Assembly (NCBI RefSeq): GCF_013372105.1 | Contig: NZ_CP053825.1 | Coordinates: 1,426,001 to 1,490,000, forward strand | Origin: Campylobacter armoricus | GTDB lineage: Bacteria; Campylobacterota; Campylobacteria; Campylobacterales; Campylobacteraceae | Length of the DNA: 64,000 nt | Reading direction: 5' to 3' | Shown here: piece after piece, positions 18,283 to 28,966 of the stretch | How positions within the stretch are numbered: position 1 is the stretch's first letter | Layout: every line of letters begins with the position of its first letter | Made by a program: the position numbers and the translations under genes | Notes under the pieces: model-generated | Seen by the model: the letters and a program-made list of their open reading frames with translations, nothing else | Told to the model about the DNA's origin: nothing | The model's database searches: none

Positions 18283-18804
18283 TTATATCAACTTATTAAA
18301 TTTTAAAATAAGCTCAACTCTGCCCATACCTATGCGTAAGTCTTTTGCAATTTGTTCTATAGATTTTTTCTGATTAAAAAGCTCTATTACTTTTTGCTCT
18401 TCATTATCATAACTTGGACTTAGTTTTGTAATACTTTGGGTTTTTTGCTCTAAATTTAATAAACGATTTTTTTGTTCGTTTTGAAATTCTTCAATAACTT
18501 CTTCTACTTCTTTTAAAGCACTTAAAATAGGTAAGATATTTTGATTAATCTTTTGTTCTAATACTTGTAAAAGTTCTTCTTTTAATTCTTCTTTTATAAC
18601 TTCAATATCTATTTCTTCTTTCTCTTGCTCTTGTTCATCTAAGCTTTCTTTTTTTAAATAATGATATTGCTTATTTAAATCTTCAATCATTTTACCAAGT
18701 TCATTAATTTTAGCAATACTTTCTTTTTCTTTAATCATCATATAAGCAAATATAGCAAAAATCAACAAAGCCACAACTAGCCATAACAACAAATCACTAT
18801 TCAT
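18283..18804 (-). CDS. Membrane-anchored coiled-coil protein with C-terminal HTH-like motif
   Basis: A 173-residue protein. One N-terminal membrane span (about 4-23) is followed by a long acidic coiled coil (about 30-125). A C-terminal segment (VIELFNQKKSIEQIAKDL, then IGMGRVELILKF) resembles the short helix-turn-helix of DUF6115/SwrB-type proteins. The role is not known. It overlaps the next upstream gene by 8 bases and lies 9 bases before moaA. I recall a homologue in C. jejuni (Cj0162c). Confidence 0.65.
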   Translation of the reverse strand: MNSDLLLWLVVALLIFAIFAYMMIKEKESIAKINELGKMIEDLNKQYHYLKKESLDEQEQEKEEIDIEVIKEELKEELLQVLEQKINQNILPILSALKEVEEVIEEFQNEQKNRLLNLEQKTQSITKLSPSYDNEEQKVIELFNQKKSIEQIAKDLRIGMGRVELILKFNKLI

Positions 18805-19300
18805 TTTCTTGCTCCTTTAAAATCTTAATCATTGTTCTTTGCATATTTGCTACAAAATTGTCATACACAAGCTCATCTTCAGCCTTTATCTGTATAATTT
18901 TTGCCTCGTTTTCATTTAAGGCTTTAAAAAAAATACTAATTTTTTGACCATTAATTTCAAATCTGGCATAATAATCTTCATCTTGCCTTAAACATTTATC
19001 TTTAAATTGAAGATGTGCAAAATTTACACCTATTACAAAAGCCTTGTATTTTAAATCTGTAAATAATTTTGTTTTATTAATATCATTTTTTATCAAATAC
19101 AATTCTTGCTTTATATCCATAAGTAAATCAAAAATGATTTGCTCGCCTTCGCTAAATTCTACCCGTGATGCAAGTTTTTTCCATTTACTTAAATTAACAT
19201 AATTATTGCTTGAAAGATACTCTTGCAAAAATTCCTCATATCTTTCCTTACTCTCTTCAAACTCAAGCTCTAAAGAACTTTTGAAAAATTTTATCTCCAT
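18797..19300 (-). CDS. Hypothetical cytoplasmic protein
   Basis: A 167-residue protein with no signal peptide or membrane span. It is acidic and helical at the N-terminus (1-65) and beta-type from about 85 (KYKAFVIGVNFAHLQFKD, YYARFEINGQKISIFFKAL). I do not recognise the family with confidence. It overlaps the mqnP-like gene upstream by 10 bases and the coiled-coil gene downstream by 8. The tight overlaps suggest that it is co-translated with the coiled-coil protein. Confidence 0.65.
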   Translation of the reverse strand: MEIKFFKSSLELEFEESKERYEEFLQEYLSSNNYVNLSKWKKLASRVEFSEGEQIIFDLLMDIKQELYLIKNDINKTKLFTDLKYKAFVIGVNFAHLQFKDKCLRQDEDYYARFEINGQKISIFFKALNENEAKIIQIKAEDELVYDNFVANMQRTMIKILKEQENE

Positions 19301-20169
19301 AAAAGATCAACCCATATAAAAATAAAAAATACTATACTTAAATATCCATTTAAAGTAAAAAACGCTTTATCAATTTTTTCAAAATTTTTTCTAACAATGC
19401 GATGCTCAAAAAACAAAATTATAGCACTAACAATTACACCAAAAAAAGCAATATTTCCCGTTGGAGCTACCCAAACAAATAAAAGCCAAAAAAGCACAGC
19501 CAAAATATGACAAAACGCTGATATAAATAAAGTTGCTTCGAGTCCAAATTTAGCAGGTATAGAATGTAAGCCTGTTTTTTTATCATACTCCATATCTTGT
19601 AAAGCATAAAGCAAATCAAAACCAGCAGTCCAAAAAGTAACACCTAAACATAAAATAACACTATAAATTTCTATACTTCCCAAAACCACAATACTACCAG
19701 CAATAGGGGCAAGTCCCAAACAAAAACCAAGAACTAGATGCGCTAAAGAAGAAAATCTTTTAAAAGCTGAGTAAATAGTCAAAATAAACAATACCGGTAA
19801 AGAAAGAGCAAAAGCTAATTTATTGATAAAATAGCTTGTTAAAACAAAAACAATAGCATTTAAAATTATAAACAGCAAAATACTAACTTTTCCTATACGC
19901 CCATCAATATTAGGACGATTTGCACAACGGGGATTGTTTTTATCAATATCTTCATCCATTAAACGATTAATCGCCATAGCAAAATTTCTTGCACTTACTG
20001 CACAAATAATTCCTAAAAATAAAGCTTTAAAACCAAACCAAGTGCTATTGTTTAAAATAACAGAGGCGACCAACATCGAAACAAATAAAAATGGTAAGGC
20101 AAAAATAGAATGCTTAAAAACAATCAAATCTAAAATATCTTTTAATTTTTCTTTCAATAATAAAGGCAT
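19291..20169 (-). CDS. mqnP: UbiA-family polyprenyltransferase, probably MqnP
   Basis: A 292-residue membrane protein with about eight or nine spans. It attaches a prenyl chain to an aromatic quinone precursor. The first Asp-rich motif is NRLMDEDIDKNNPR (about 68-81) and the second is YALQDMEYDKKTG (about 188-200). Campylobacter makes menaquinone through futalosine, where MqnP performs this step, so the older label UbiA (4-hydroxybenzoate) probably misnames the substrate. That is inference from pathway knowledge. The product is the quinone reduced by the nuo complex at 23-37 kb. Confidence 0.86.
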   Translation of the reverse strand: MPLLLKEKLKDILDLIVFKHSIFALPFLFVSMLVASVILNNSTWFGFKALFLGIICAVSARNFAMAINRLMDEDIDKNNPRCANRPNIDGRIGKVSILLFIILNAIVFVLTSYFINKLAFALSLPVLFILTIYSAFKRFSSLAHLVLGFCLGLAPIAGSIVVLGSIEIYSVILCLGVTFWTAGFDLLYALQDMEYDKKTGLHSIPAKFGLEATLFISAFCHILAVLFWLLFVWVAPTGNIAFFGVIVSAIILFFEHRIVRKNFEKIDKAFFTLNGYLSIVFFIFIWVDLLWR

Positions 20170-20238
20170 TTTTTCTCTTTATAATATATTTTTGTTATGA
20201 TTTTACTAAAATAATTTTAAATTTAGGATATTTTTACG

Positions 20239-21111
20239 ATGTTTTTCGAATTTGCTCTCATTGGAACCACCGCAAGTGGAAAAACAGAACTTGCAAATAA
20301 ATTAGCTTATGAATTTAATGGGAGTATTTTAAGTCTTGATAGTCTTTGTGTGTATAAACAAATCAATATTGCTTCTGCAAAAACTGATAAAAAGACTTTA
20401 AATGAGCTTGATTATTTTGGTATAAATTTATTAAATGTTGATGAGCATTTTAATATTGCTTTATTTTTTGAAGAATACAAAAAAGCAAAAGATTTTGCTC
20501 AAAAAAATAATCAAATGCTCATTATCACCGGTGGCACTAGTTTTTATTTAAAAGCATTAATAGATGGATTAAGTATGGATTTTAAAGAAAGTCAAAGCAC
20601 TTTAAGTAACGATGAAATTTATAATTTAATGATAGAAATTGATAAAAATGCCAAAATAGAAAAAAACGATACCTATCGTTTAAAAAAATGGCTTGGAATT
20701 TATGAGCAAACCCATAAAATTCCAAGTGAAGTCTTAAAAGAAACCAAACAAGAACCACTTATTAAAAAACTTGATATTTTTGAAATTTCTTGGCAAAAAG
20801 ATATTTTAGAAAAACGCATTATTAAACGCACAAAAAATATGTTTAAAGAGGGTTTGTTAGACGAAGCCAAAATGCTATTTGAAAACTATGATAACAATTT
20901 AAAAGCATTAAATTCGATAGGTTTAAAAGAATGTAAAGATTTTTTAGATAAAAAAATTAATCAAAAAGAACTTGAAGAACTTATCATTATCCACACAAGA
21001 CAACTTGCTAAAAGACAAAGAACTTTTAATAAAAAATTCACTAAAAAGATTCTAAGTCATGAAAATACTTATGAAAATTTAAAACAATTTATTTTAAATA
21101 ACTATGGTTGA
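20239..21111 (+). CDS. miaA: tRNA dimethylallyltransferase
   Basis: A 290-residue enzyme that prenylates A37 of tRNAs reading UNN codons. The P-loop GTTASGKT lies at residues 8-15, followed by the conserved [16 protein letters not shown] and [13 protein letters not shown] blocks. The C-terminal about 80 residues include [12 protein letters not shown], which contacts the tRNA. Length is usual. It is the only plus-strand gene between 4.5 and 60 kb that is intact, and its last 10 bases overlap the last 10 bases of convergent pflA. It is divergent from mqnP, with the two promoters sharing about 70 bases. Confidence 0.95.
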   Translation: MFFEFALIGTTASGKTELANKLAYEFNGSILSLDSLCVYKQINIASAKTDKKTLNELDYFGINLLNVDEHFNIALFFEEYKKAKDFAQKNNQMLIITGGTSFYLKALIDGLSMDFKESQSTLSNDEIYNLMIEIDKNAKIEKNDTYRLKKWLGIYEQTHKIPSEVLKETKQEPLIKKLDIFEISWQKDILEKRIIKRTKNMFKEGLLDEAKMLFENYDNNLKALNSIGLKECKDFLDKKINQKELEELIIIHTRQLAKRQRTFNKKFTKKILSHENTYENLKQFILNNYG

Positions 21112-23465
21112 GTATTTAAAATATTTAATTTATCTTTACACAAACTTTGCCAATTACTTGTAGTATTAATATCAATACAATTTTGCAAGCTTTGCTTTTG
21201 ATTTTTTACATCTTTTAAATCTTCATATACATCACTTTGTATATAAAAAGTTCTCGCGCGCTCATCATCTTTCAAAGGATTAGCTAATAAATCTTTAAAC
21301 AATCCTAAGGCTTTTTGGGCTTGATTATTTTGTTTTAAAGCTTTAATATATATAAATTCAAGATCTGGTGTAAAAAGGTTTACCCCTTTTAAATTTTGAT
21401 AATCAATCGCTTTTGGTGCATAAGTTAAAATACTTGTAGAAAAATTATTTTTCTCACAATATCGCAAAAACTCATAATATAACTCAACCATACGATAATT
21501 CATAGGGAATTGTTCTAATTTTTGTAAAGTTCTTATCATAGCGTTATAGTCTTCAAGTCCGAGTTCTGCAAAAAATTTAATATAATTTGCTTCAAATTTT
21601 TCATTATCACTAATAATAGTTCTTGTATTTAAAATATCATTTATAGTCTTAATTACAAAAGAATAACGCTTATCCTTTAAAGCCAAATCAGCGCTTTGAA
21701 GCTTATAAAAAATTAGATCATCTTTCTCATTTTCTACTATATATTTTTTAGCTTCTTCAATACGAGTTGTTCGTTTAAAACACTCAAGCATTTGCTTTTT
21801 ATTGTGAATTTTACCCCCGACATTATAGGCTTTGAAATCATCATATATTTCAACTGCATCCAAACATTCATCGTTTTTTAATTTTTTTTCTAAGACAAAA
21901 ATAGCAGATTGCTCTAAAAGATTTTTTACTTCTTTATTGGAGTATTTTTCTATATCTTTTTGATAACTTACAACTTTTTCATAATTTTTTTCTTGAAAAT
22001 ATAATTTTACATTGTCAGACAAAGCTTTACTAGAAATTTCACCTGCATATTTTCGCATAATTTCATCATATTTTTGATGCAAGAAGCTTGCATTAGCATC
22101 TTTTAAATATAAAAAATTTTCATCTTGTGCTTCTTTGATTAAATTTATATATTCACCCAAAGGAAAATCATCTGCATAAATATCAAGATATTTTTGAGCC
22201 TTAGTATATTCACCTGCATTTAATAAAGATAAAGCAAGATCTTTTAAAACTTTTTCATATTCTTTATCTACTTTAGAAAGATTTGAAAAAATATACTCAT
22301 AAATTTTAGAACTCAAATCATAAATTCTATTATTGCTAAAAGCTTTTGCTAATAATAAAGAATTATCTAATTCACTTATAAAAAATTTAGGGTTTGATTC
22401 TAAAATTTTACTAGCCAATTCTTTAGCTTCTTTTGTATTTTTGGTTTCTAAATAATTTTTTGATAAAAACAAAGCAGCCCTACTAGCCAAATCTGGATTT
22501 AGCGTAGAATAATACACATCTTGATAAATATTATTAGCTGTGGTTTTTTTACCTAAATTATATAAATAATCTGCATAATCGAGCAAAGCCATTGTGGTAA
22601 ATTTATCATTTTTATGCTCAGTAGTTAAAGTATTTATAACATATTCCACATTAGATCTTTGAGATAAACCCATATAAATTCTCATCATAATATACATCAC
22701 TTCTGTATAATCTTTATCGTTAATATAAGTTCTTACCCATCTTTTAGCATCATCTAGCATTTGCTCTAAAATTTGCTGATCTTTATCTAATTCATAAGTG
22801 TATAATTTATTTTGTGCCCTTAGCTTATAAAGCTCAAATTCATTCATAAAGACACTACCTTGAAAACGCTTTATAGCATTATTTGAATCTCTTAAAACTT
22901 GATCGTATTTTTTTGCTTCATATTCTTGTTTAATATTAAAATAAGTATTAAAATCCGCACTTTTTGAAGTCTCCATAGGATTAGAATTTAAATCTAAAGC
23001 TCCAATATATGGCATCAGTGCATCTTCAAAATAAATATTAAAATCAAGACCATCGCTTGGTTTATAATATCTCAAATCTTCTGTAAAAATAAAAACAAAG
23101 TGCTTAGATGTATCACCATTTTGTGCTTGAATATCTTTAGCATTAAAGATATTCTGAGAGTAATTAAACATTTTTGCTAAAATTTTAGGATATATTTTGA
23201 TTGTTAAAAAGGTTTGCTGTTTTTCAAAATAAAGAGAAAATGTATCGAATTCTTTATTTTGAAATTGCATATTACTCACACCTAAAATATTACACTCAAA
23301 ATGAGTTTTTTCAAATTCAAAAACACTCTTACAAGTAAAGTCTTTATCATCTTTTAAGTGCAAAAGAGTAAATGGGCGTTTATTTTCTTCTCCCTTATTA
23401 ACAACAATCTCAAAGGACAATGCGTATATTACACTTAAAAAAAATAAAACAATTATTCTTATCAT
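21102..23465 (-). CDS. pflA: Flagellar motility protein PflA
   Basis: A 787-residue protein with an N-terminal signal peptide ([14 protein letters not shown]) and a long array of helical, TPR-like repeats from about 190 to the end. It matches PflA of C. jejuni ('paralysed flagella') in length, repeat-rich nature and position after nuoN, as I recall. PflA is a periplasmic part of the enlarged Campylobacter flagellar motor that helps recruit stators. It starts 20 bases after nuoN and so may be transcribed with complex I. Its 3' end overlaps miaA on the opposite strand. Confidence 0.85.
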   Translation of the reverse strand: MIRIIVLFFLSVIYALSFEIVVNKGEENKRPFTLLHLKDDKDFTCKSVFEFEKTHFECNILGVSNMQFQNKEFDTFSLYFEKQQTFLTIKIYPKILAKMFNYSQNIFNAKDIQAQNGDTSKHFVFIFTEDLRYYKPSDGLDFNIYFEDALMPYIGALDLNSNPMETSKSADFNTYFNIKQEYEAKKYDQVLRDSNNAIKRFQGSVFMNEFELYKLRAQNKLYTYELDKDQQILEQMLDDAKRWVRTYINDKDYTEVMYIMMRIYMGLSQRSNVEYVINTLTTEHKNDKFTTMALLDYADYLYNLGKKTTANNIYQDVYYSTLNPDLASRAALFLSKNYLETKNTKEAKELASKILESNPKFFISELDNSLLLAKAFSNNRIYDLSSKIYEYIFSNLSKVDKEYEKVLKDLALSLLNAGEYTKAQKYLDIYADDFPLGEYINLIKEAQDENFLYLKDANASFLHQKYDEIMRKYAGEISSKALSDNVKLYFQEKNYEKVVSYQKDIEKYSNKEVKNLLEQSAIFVLEKKLKNDECLDAVEIYDDFKAYNVGGKIHNKKQMLECFKRTTRIEEAKKYIVENEKDDLIFYKLQSADLALKDKRYSFVIKTINDILNTRTIISDNEKFEANYIKFFAELGLEDYNAMIRTLQKLEQFPMNYRMVELYYEFLRYCEKNNFSTSILTYAPKAIDYQNLKGVNLFTPDLEFIYIKALKQNNQAQKALGLFKDLLANPLKDDERARTFYIQSDVYEDLKDVKNQKQSLQNCIDINTTSNWQSLCKDKLNILNTQP

Positions 23466-23484
23466 AAGCGTGATTATAGCAATA

Positions 23485-24888
23485 TTATTTTACAAAAGCA
23501 AAAATATGCAAAGAAAGACTTCCTATAAAACATATACTTAAAATAATTTTTTGCCTTATATTTAAATTAACACTTTCTATTGCCTGTTCTTGTTTAAAAA
23601 ATATATAAATTAAAATTTTTAAATAAGCATAAAGCATAATCATAGAACTTAAAGCTACAGCAAATACAAGCACATAATAACCTGAATTTAAAATAGAAGC
23701 TAAGATCAAAATTTTACCCCAAAAAATTCCAAAAGGTGGAATACCTGCGATACATAAAATAAATATGGCAAGCATTATAGATAATACAGGTCTTTGATCG
23801 AATAGACCTGAAAAACTTTCAAATGAGCTTTTTTTAAATAAACTTAATATCAAGAAAACTCCATAATTTGCAAAAGCAAATGAAATCCAATATACAAACA
23901 AAGCAAAAACTGATAACAAATAAGAAGTACCATCACCTTGAGAACTTACACTCATACTAGAAACAATAGCTGCCAATATAAAAGAAGAATGAGTGATAGA
24001 GCTGTATGCGAGCATTTTTTTTACATCTTTTTGAATGAGCGCTACTATACTTACAGCTAACATAGAAAAAATTGCTAATAGCGCTACAATATATTCAAAT
24101 TTTACCCCGCCACCTAAAGCAGAAAAAATTCTTAACACTACTATAATCATAGCAATTTTTGGCACTATAGAAATAAATGCTATAAAATTCGTATGCACCC
24201 CACAATATACATCTTTTAACCAAAAATGAAAAGGTGCGATAGAAAGTTTTACTCCAACAATAACCAAAAACATTACTCCAGCACAAAGCAAAATAGGGTC
24301 TGAAATATACTCTGAATGCAATAAAATATCCAAATCCAAAGATTTGATTTTTAAATACACAAAAGCACATGCAAAAACAAAAAATCCAGCGCCAACAGCT
24401 GCCAAAGCAAAATACTTTATACTAGAACTAATAGCATTGTGAGTTCCTCTTAAAGCAATAAGCGTATAAAGAGCCAAAGAAGAACCTTCTAAAGCCAAGA
24501 AAATCACGATTAGATTAGTGCTTGATACCATTAATATTAAAGAAGCTACCATAAACAAAAACAAAGAGAAAAATTCTGCCTTTTGTTCATCTTTATCCAT
24601 TAACAAATAAAGCATAGAAAAAACTAAAATAACTATTTGAGTAAAAATAGCATAATTATCACTTACAAATAAACCAAAAAAAGCATGAGAGTCATTTAAA
24701 ACAAAGCCATTGTAAAGCAATAAAAAACACAAGGCACTAAGCAAAGCTATAACACTTGCTCCTATATAAAAATTTCTAGAGAGTTTTTTAAACGCTCCTA
24801 ATAAAAGCAATACAATAGCCCAAAAAAGCAATGACAACACAGGAAATAATAATACAAAATTTAATTTTTCTAGACTAAAACCACTCAT
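23485..24888 (-). CDS. nuoN: Complex I subunit N
   Basis: A 467-residue antiporter-like membrane subunit with about 14 spans and the Mrp-like core (residues 115-390) including conserved lysines such as that in VGVKLSIAPFHFWLKD and the KDVKKMLAYSSITHSS block. It is one of three proton-pumping subunits. Length fits NuoN. It shares one base with nuoM at 24888 and is followed after 20 bases by pflA. Confidence 0.95.
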   Translation of the reverse strand: MSGFSLEKLNFVLLFPVLSLLFWAIVLLLLGAFKKLSRNFYIGASVIALLSALCFLLLYNGFVLNDSHAFFGLFVSDNYAIFTQIVILVFSMLYLLMDKDEQKAEFFSLFLFMVASLILMVSSTNLIVIFLALEGSSLALYTLIALRGTHNAISSSIKYFALAAVGAGFFVFACAFVYLKIKSLDLDILLHSEYISDPILLCAGVMFLVIVGVKLSIAPFHFWLKDVYCGVHTNFIAFISIVPKIAMIIVVLRIFSALGGGVKFEYIVALLAIFSMLAVSIVALIQKDVKKMLAYSSITHSSFILAAIVSSMSVSSQGDGTSYLLSVFALFVYWISFAFANYGVFLILSLFKKSSFESFSGLFDQRPVLSIMLAIFILCIAGIPPFGIFWGKILILASILNSGYYVLVFAVALSSMIMLYAYLKILIYIFFKQEQAIESVNLNIRQKIILSICFIGSLSLHIFAFVK

Positions 24889-26357
24889 TAAAAACCTCTT
24901 ATATTGTCTATGATTTTTTGATTTTCTATTGCAATATTTCTTGTTTGCATAACATCAAGAATACTATTTACATTAGAAGCAATTTGATCAAGCATAACAC
25001 TTGGGGCTATTCCTAAATAAAGCACTAAAGCACATAAAATACCTAAAACAAAAATTTCACTCTTTTTTAATACTAACTTTTCTATATTTTTTTCACAAGT
25101 AGCAAAGAACATATTTCTATAAATATTTAGCATATAAATAGCTCCTAAAACAATCACACCGCCTGCAAACAATGCATACCACAAATTTACACTTGCTACG
25201 CCTTGTAAAATTAAAAATTCCCCAACAAAAGAAATAGTTAGTGGTAATGAGATAGAAGAAAATAATAATACTGCAAAGAAAAAGCTAAATAAAGGAGTTT
25301 TTTTAGCTAAATTTTTATAAAAATCTAAATCGAAAGTATAATATCTTGTATAAAGCATATAAGCAGCTAAAAATAAACCACCCGTTACTATACCATGTGC
25401 AAACATATAAAAAATAGAACCACTAACTCCATTATATGTAAAAGTAACTATTCCTAAAATAATCACACCCAAATGTGAAATAGAACTATAAGCAATCAAC
25501 TCTTTTAAATCTTTAGTTTTAAAAGCAATCAAAGCTGCATATAAAATCCCAACTATGCACAAAATAGCAAGTAAGGAATGATAATGACTTAAAGTATCAG
25601 GTGTTAAAGGCAAAATAAATCTTAAAAATCCAAAAGGCGCCATTTTAAAACTTACAAGCATTATAGATACCAAAGTTGGACTTTTTGCATATACTTTAGG
25701 CGCCCAAGTATGAAATGGAAATAAAGGACTTTTGATTGCAAAAGCAACAAAAAAGCCTATGAATATTAGATTTTGTATATTTTCAGATATTGTAAAATCA
25801 TTTTTATACCAAGCAAGTAAATCAAAACTCCAATATCCAAAACTCTGATAATATAAAAATCCGGTATAAACAATAGATAAAAGCATTAGCATAGAACCAC
25901 AAAATGCGTAAATAAAAAATTTAATCCCTGCTTTATAATTATCTGAATATCTTCCTATTAAATAAATAAGTGGTATAAGAGAAAATTCCCAAAATACATA
26001 AAACAACAATGCATCTAATGAAGCAAAAAGTCCTATAATGCAAAATTGTAATAAAAATATACTCATCACTACACTTTTATCTTGTATATCTAAACATACA
26101 AAAGATAAAAAAATCATTATAGAACAAAGCAATATCAAATAAAGCGCTATGGCATCTACACCTATATGAAAATTAACTATCAAAGAATTCAAACTAAACT
26201 CATAAGCCACACCGCCTTGATAGTTTACTAATAAAAAAATATTTAAAACTAAAATTAAAAAACTAACCAAAATTGCAAAAGATTTACTATCTTCTTTTTG
26301 CAAAAATAAAGCTATAAAAAAAGCAAAAAAGGGAAATAACATCAACAAACCGAGCAT
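24888..26357 (-). CDS. nuoM: Complex I subunit M
   Basis: A 489-residue proton-pumping subunit with about 14 membrane spans. The conserved block FAIKSPLFPFHTWAP and KDLKELIAYSSISHLGV carry the channel lysines and histidine. The glutamate in the FWEFSLIPLIYLIGR segment is the counterpart of the essential TM5 glutamate. Length is normal. It follows nuoL after 1 base and adjoins nuoN. Confidence 0.95.
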   Translation of the reverse strand: MLGLLMLFPFFAFFIALFLQKEDSKSFAILVSFLILVLNIFLLVNYQGGVAYEFSLNSLIVNFHIGVDAIALYLILLCSIMIFLSFVCLDIQDKSVVMSIFLLQFCIIGLFASLDALLFYVFWEFSLIPLIYLIGRYSDNYKAGIKFFIYAFCGSMLMLLSIVYTGFLYYQSFGYWSFDLLAWYKNDFTISENIQNLIFIGFFVAFAIKSPLFPFHTWAPKVYAKSPTLVSIMLVSFKMAPFGFLRFILPLTPDTLSHYHSLLAILCIVGILYAALIAFKTKDLKELIAYSSISHLGVIILGIVTFTYNGVSGSIFYMFAHGIVTGGLFLAAYMLYTRYYTFDLDFYKNLAKKTPLFSFFFAVLLFSSISLPLTISFVGEFLILQGVASVNLWYALFAGGVIVLGAIYMLNIYRNMFFATCEKNIEKLVLKKSEIFVLGILCALVLYLGIAPSVMLDQIASNVNSILDVMQTRNIAIENQKIIDNIRGF

Positions 26358-26358
26358 T

Positions 26359-28161
26359 CTACACCACCAAAGTTAAAAGAAATAAACAAACAAAAGCAAG
26401 GATAGAAATTCTTAAAGCTAAGGAAAAATCTTTATCTACGCTGAGTGTCCTTGCTAGTATTTTTAAAAAAAATGCTATACTATTTACTAAAGTATCCAAA
26501 ACTTCTTTATCTGTTTTTCTTAAAAAATCACAAAACAAAGTATATTTATCAACTAAAAAATGATGATAAAATTTAGGTATATAGTATTCATTAAACAAGA
26601 GTTTATATAAATTTGTTTTCGCAAGCGAAGGTTTAAACCAATTTTTCCTATAAGCAATAATTGCCAAAAATACACCCAATATAGCAACAATGCTTGAAAT
26701 CACCATTACTAAAATAGTTTGAGCATTAATAAAAGCTAATTGTGTGCTTACAAATTCCATAAAATCATGTTCAAAAAAACCCATAAAAATCGCAAATAAT
26801 GCCAAAGGACTCATAGCAAATAAAGCAATTTTACTTGCTTCATGAGGATGTAATTCATGTCTTTTTGGAGTAAAGAAAACAAGCATTAAAAGTCTAAAAC
26901 TATAAAAAGCTGTCATAAAAGCTGTTATTAAAAGTATTAAAAATATTCCATGGTGATGACTTATAAAAGAAAAACCTAAAATCAAATCTTTAGAGAAAAA
27001 TCCAGCAAAAGGATAAATTCCTGATAAAGCCAAAGAACCAATAAGCATTAAAATAGCACTAGTTTTCATACTTTTATAAAGCCCACCCATTTTACTAATA
27101 TCAAGCTTATCGTTCATTGCATGCATAACATTACCAGCACCTAAGAATAATAAAGATTTAAAAAACGCATGAGTTGCAAGATGAAATAAAGCTATAGCAT
27201 AAGCGCCAAGACCCGCCGCAACAAACATATATCCAAGTTGCGAAAGTGTTGAATAAGCAATAATTCTTTTTAAATCTTTAGCAACCATAGCCATAGAAGC
27301 AGCAAAAAACGCTACAAATGTTCCAATAAATGCGATGATATAACCTACTTCAGGAACTTGCAAATAAAGCTCTCCTATACGGATAATCAAATACACACCA
27401 GCTGTAACCATAGTCGCAGCATGAATTAATGCAGAAACTGGCGTAGGTCCAGCCATTGCATCAGCAAGCCAGGTGTGAAAAGGAAATTGTGCGGATTTTC
27501 CCATAGCACCTATAAACAACAAAATAGCAATTAAAACCAAAATCTTGTTATTTTCATAATCTAAATACAACAACGCAAAAAATTCGTCATATCTTAATGA
27601 ATTAAACTCTATGTAAATTAAAAAAATTCCCAAAAGTAAAGCCAAATCAGCAATTCTATTCATAATAAAAGCTTCATTAGCAGCAAAAGTGTATTTTTCA
27701 TTATGATACCAAAAGCCAATCAAAAGCCAAGAGCAAAGTCCAACACCCTCCCAACCTATGAAAAGTCCTAGAAAATTATCACTCATAATCAAAAACATCA
27801 TAGAAAAAACAAAAAGTCCTAAATAACTAAAATAGCGATTAAATCCTTTATCTTCTTTCATATAAAATATACTATATAGATGCACAAATGTCGCAACAAT
27901 GCTAACAACATTCATCATAATAAGTGTTATAGAATCTATTTTAAAACCGAAATTTACATCTATTAAGGAAATCCATATCCCAAGTTTAAAATCAAAAAAT
28001 ACACCTTTAATAAGCAAAATCAACGAAGCAATAGCTGATACTGCTATTAATAAGGTAGCCACATAACCCAAGAAAATTCTTTTAATACCAAAAGAAAAAG
28101 CACCTAAAACAATAGCCGATACTAAAGGAGAAAAAAGTGCAATTAAAGCTAAATTTTGCAT
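26359..28161 (-). CDS. nuoL: Complex I subunit L
   Basis: A 600-residue subunit, the longest of the three antiporter-like proteins, with about 16 spans and a C-terminal extension holding the long lateral helix. Signature blocks: GWEGVGLCSWLLIGFWY, MGKSAQFPFHTWLADAM and KDLKRIIAYSTLSQLGY. It overlaps nuoK by 13 bases. Length is typical. Confidence 0.95.
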   Translation of the reverse strand: MQNLALIALFSPLVSAIVLGAFSFGIKRIFLGYVATLLIAVSAIASLILLIKGVFFDFKLGIWISLIDVNFGFKIDSITLIMMNVVSIVATFVHLYSIFYMKEDKGFNRYFSYLGLFVFSMMFLIMSDNFLGLFIGWEGVGLCSWLLIGFWYHNEKYTFAANEAFIMNRIADLALLLGIFLIYIEFNSLRYDEFFALLYLDYENNKILVLIAILLFIGAMGKSAQFPFHTWLADAMAGPTPVSALIHAATMVTAGVYLIIRIGELYLQVPEVGYIIAFIGTFVAFFAASMAMVAKDLKRIIAYSTLSQLGYMFVAAGLGAYAIALFHLATHAFFKSLLFLGAGNVMHAMNDKLDISKMGGLYKSMKTSAILMLIGSLALSGIYPFAGFFSKDLILGFSFISHHHGIFLILLITAFMTAFYSFRLLMLVFFTPKRHELHPHEASKIALFAMSPLALFAIFMGFFEHDFMEFVSTQLAFINAQTILVMVISSIVAILGVFLAIIAYRKNWFKPSLAKTNLYKLLFNEYYIPKFYHHFLVDKYTLFCDFLRKTDKEVLDTLVNSIAFFLKILARTLSVDKDFSLALRISILAFVCLFLLTLVV

Positions 28162-28463
28162 TTTATATCTCCTTTTTCTTCCAAAGAATTAAGCTCTAAA
28201 GTTCCTGTTTTTCTATACCATAAAACACAAAGTGCTATCCCAACAGCTACTTCACAAGCTGCAACCCCCATAACAAAAAGAGCAAAAATTTGTCCTTCTA
28301 TGTCTTTATGTGAAGCTCCTGCGGTAACTAAAGCTAAATTTGCAGCATTTAGTAAAATTTCACTTGAAATAAAAAGCATAATTAAATTTTGGCGTTTTAT
28401 TATACCTATAAGACCAATGATAAACATTATAATAGCCACAATATAATACTTTTCTAGCATCAT
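28149..28463 (-). CDS. nuoK: Complex I subunit K
   Basis: A 104-residue protein with three membrane spans; conserved acidic residues lie in SSEILLNAANLALV and GVAACEVAVGIALCVLW. It forms part of the quinone-proximal proton path. Two adjacent ATGs (28463 and 28460) both overlap the nuoJ stop; either start is possible. The length is standard. Confidence 0.95.
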   Translation of the reverse strand: MMLEKYYIVAIIMFIIGLIGIIKRQNLIMLFISSEILLNAANLALVTAGASHKDIEGQIFALFVMGVAACEVAVGIALCVLWYRKTGTLELNSLEEKGDIKCKI

Positions 28464-28966
28464 TGCTCATCCTTTTTGATGTTTTTTTGGGTTAAAACAA
28501 TTGCACATACTAAAGCTATTAAAAGCAAAATTGCCATAAATTCAAAGGCGAGCATATATTTTGTAAATAAAGCAAAACCTATTTGCTGGGTAGAATCAAG
28601 ACTATAAATTTCACTTGTTTCATTTAAGTCAAAATTATAGCCCATAATAATGCTAATTAACAAAATCGCACTAAAAATCACAGCAAAGATAAATATTCTC
28701 TTTCCTTTTAAACTCTCTTTTACTTTTATAGAAGCATCAAAAAACATCATAGCAAAACTATAAAGACCCAAAATAGCTCCACTATAAACGATAATTTGTA
28801 TTGCTCCAATAAATTCAGCATTAAGTAAAAAATAAAATCCACTTAAAAAAATCATAGCAGCAGCCAAAGAACTAATAGCATAAAGCACACTGGTGCTTAA
28901 AACGCTAATTAAAAAAAATCCCAACACCAAAACACTTAATAAACAAAAAGCTATAGTTTCAAACAT
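28460..28966 (-). CDS. nuoJ: Complex I subunit J
   Basis: A 168-residue protein with five membrane spans, including the bent TM3 region around [15 protein letters not shown]. The ATG at 28966 has AAAGGAAG directly upstream. An earlier start at 28984 would lengthen the protein into the nuoI 3' end without a good ribosome site. It overlaps nuoI by about 8 bases and nuoK by 4. Confidence 0.94.
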   Translation of the reverse strand: MFETIAFCLLSVLVLGFFLISVLSTSVLYAISSLAAAMIFLSGFYFLLNAEFIGAIQIIVYSGAILGLYSFAMMFFDASIKVKESLKGKRIFIFAVIFSAILLISIIMGYNFDLNETSEIYSLDSTQQIGFALFTKYMLAFEFMAILLLIALVCAIVLTQKNIKKDEQ

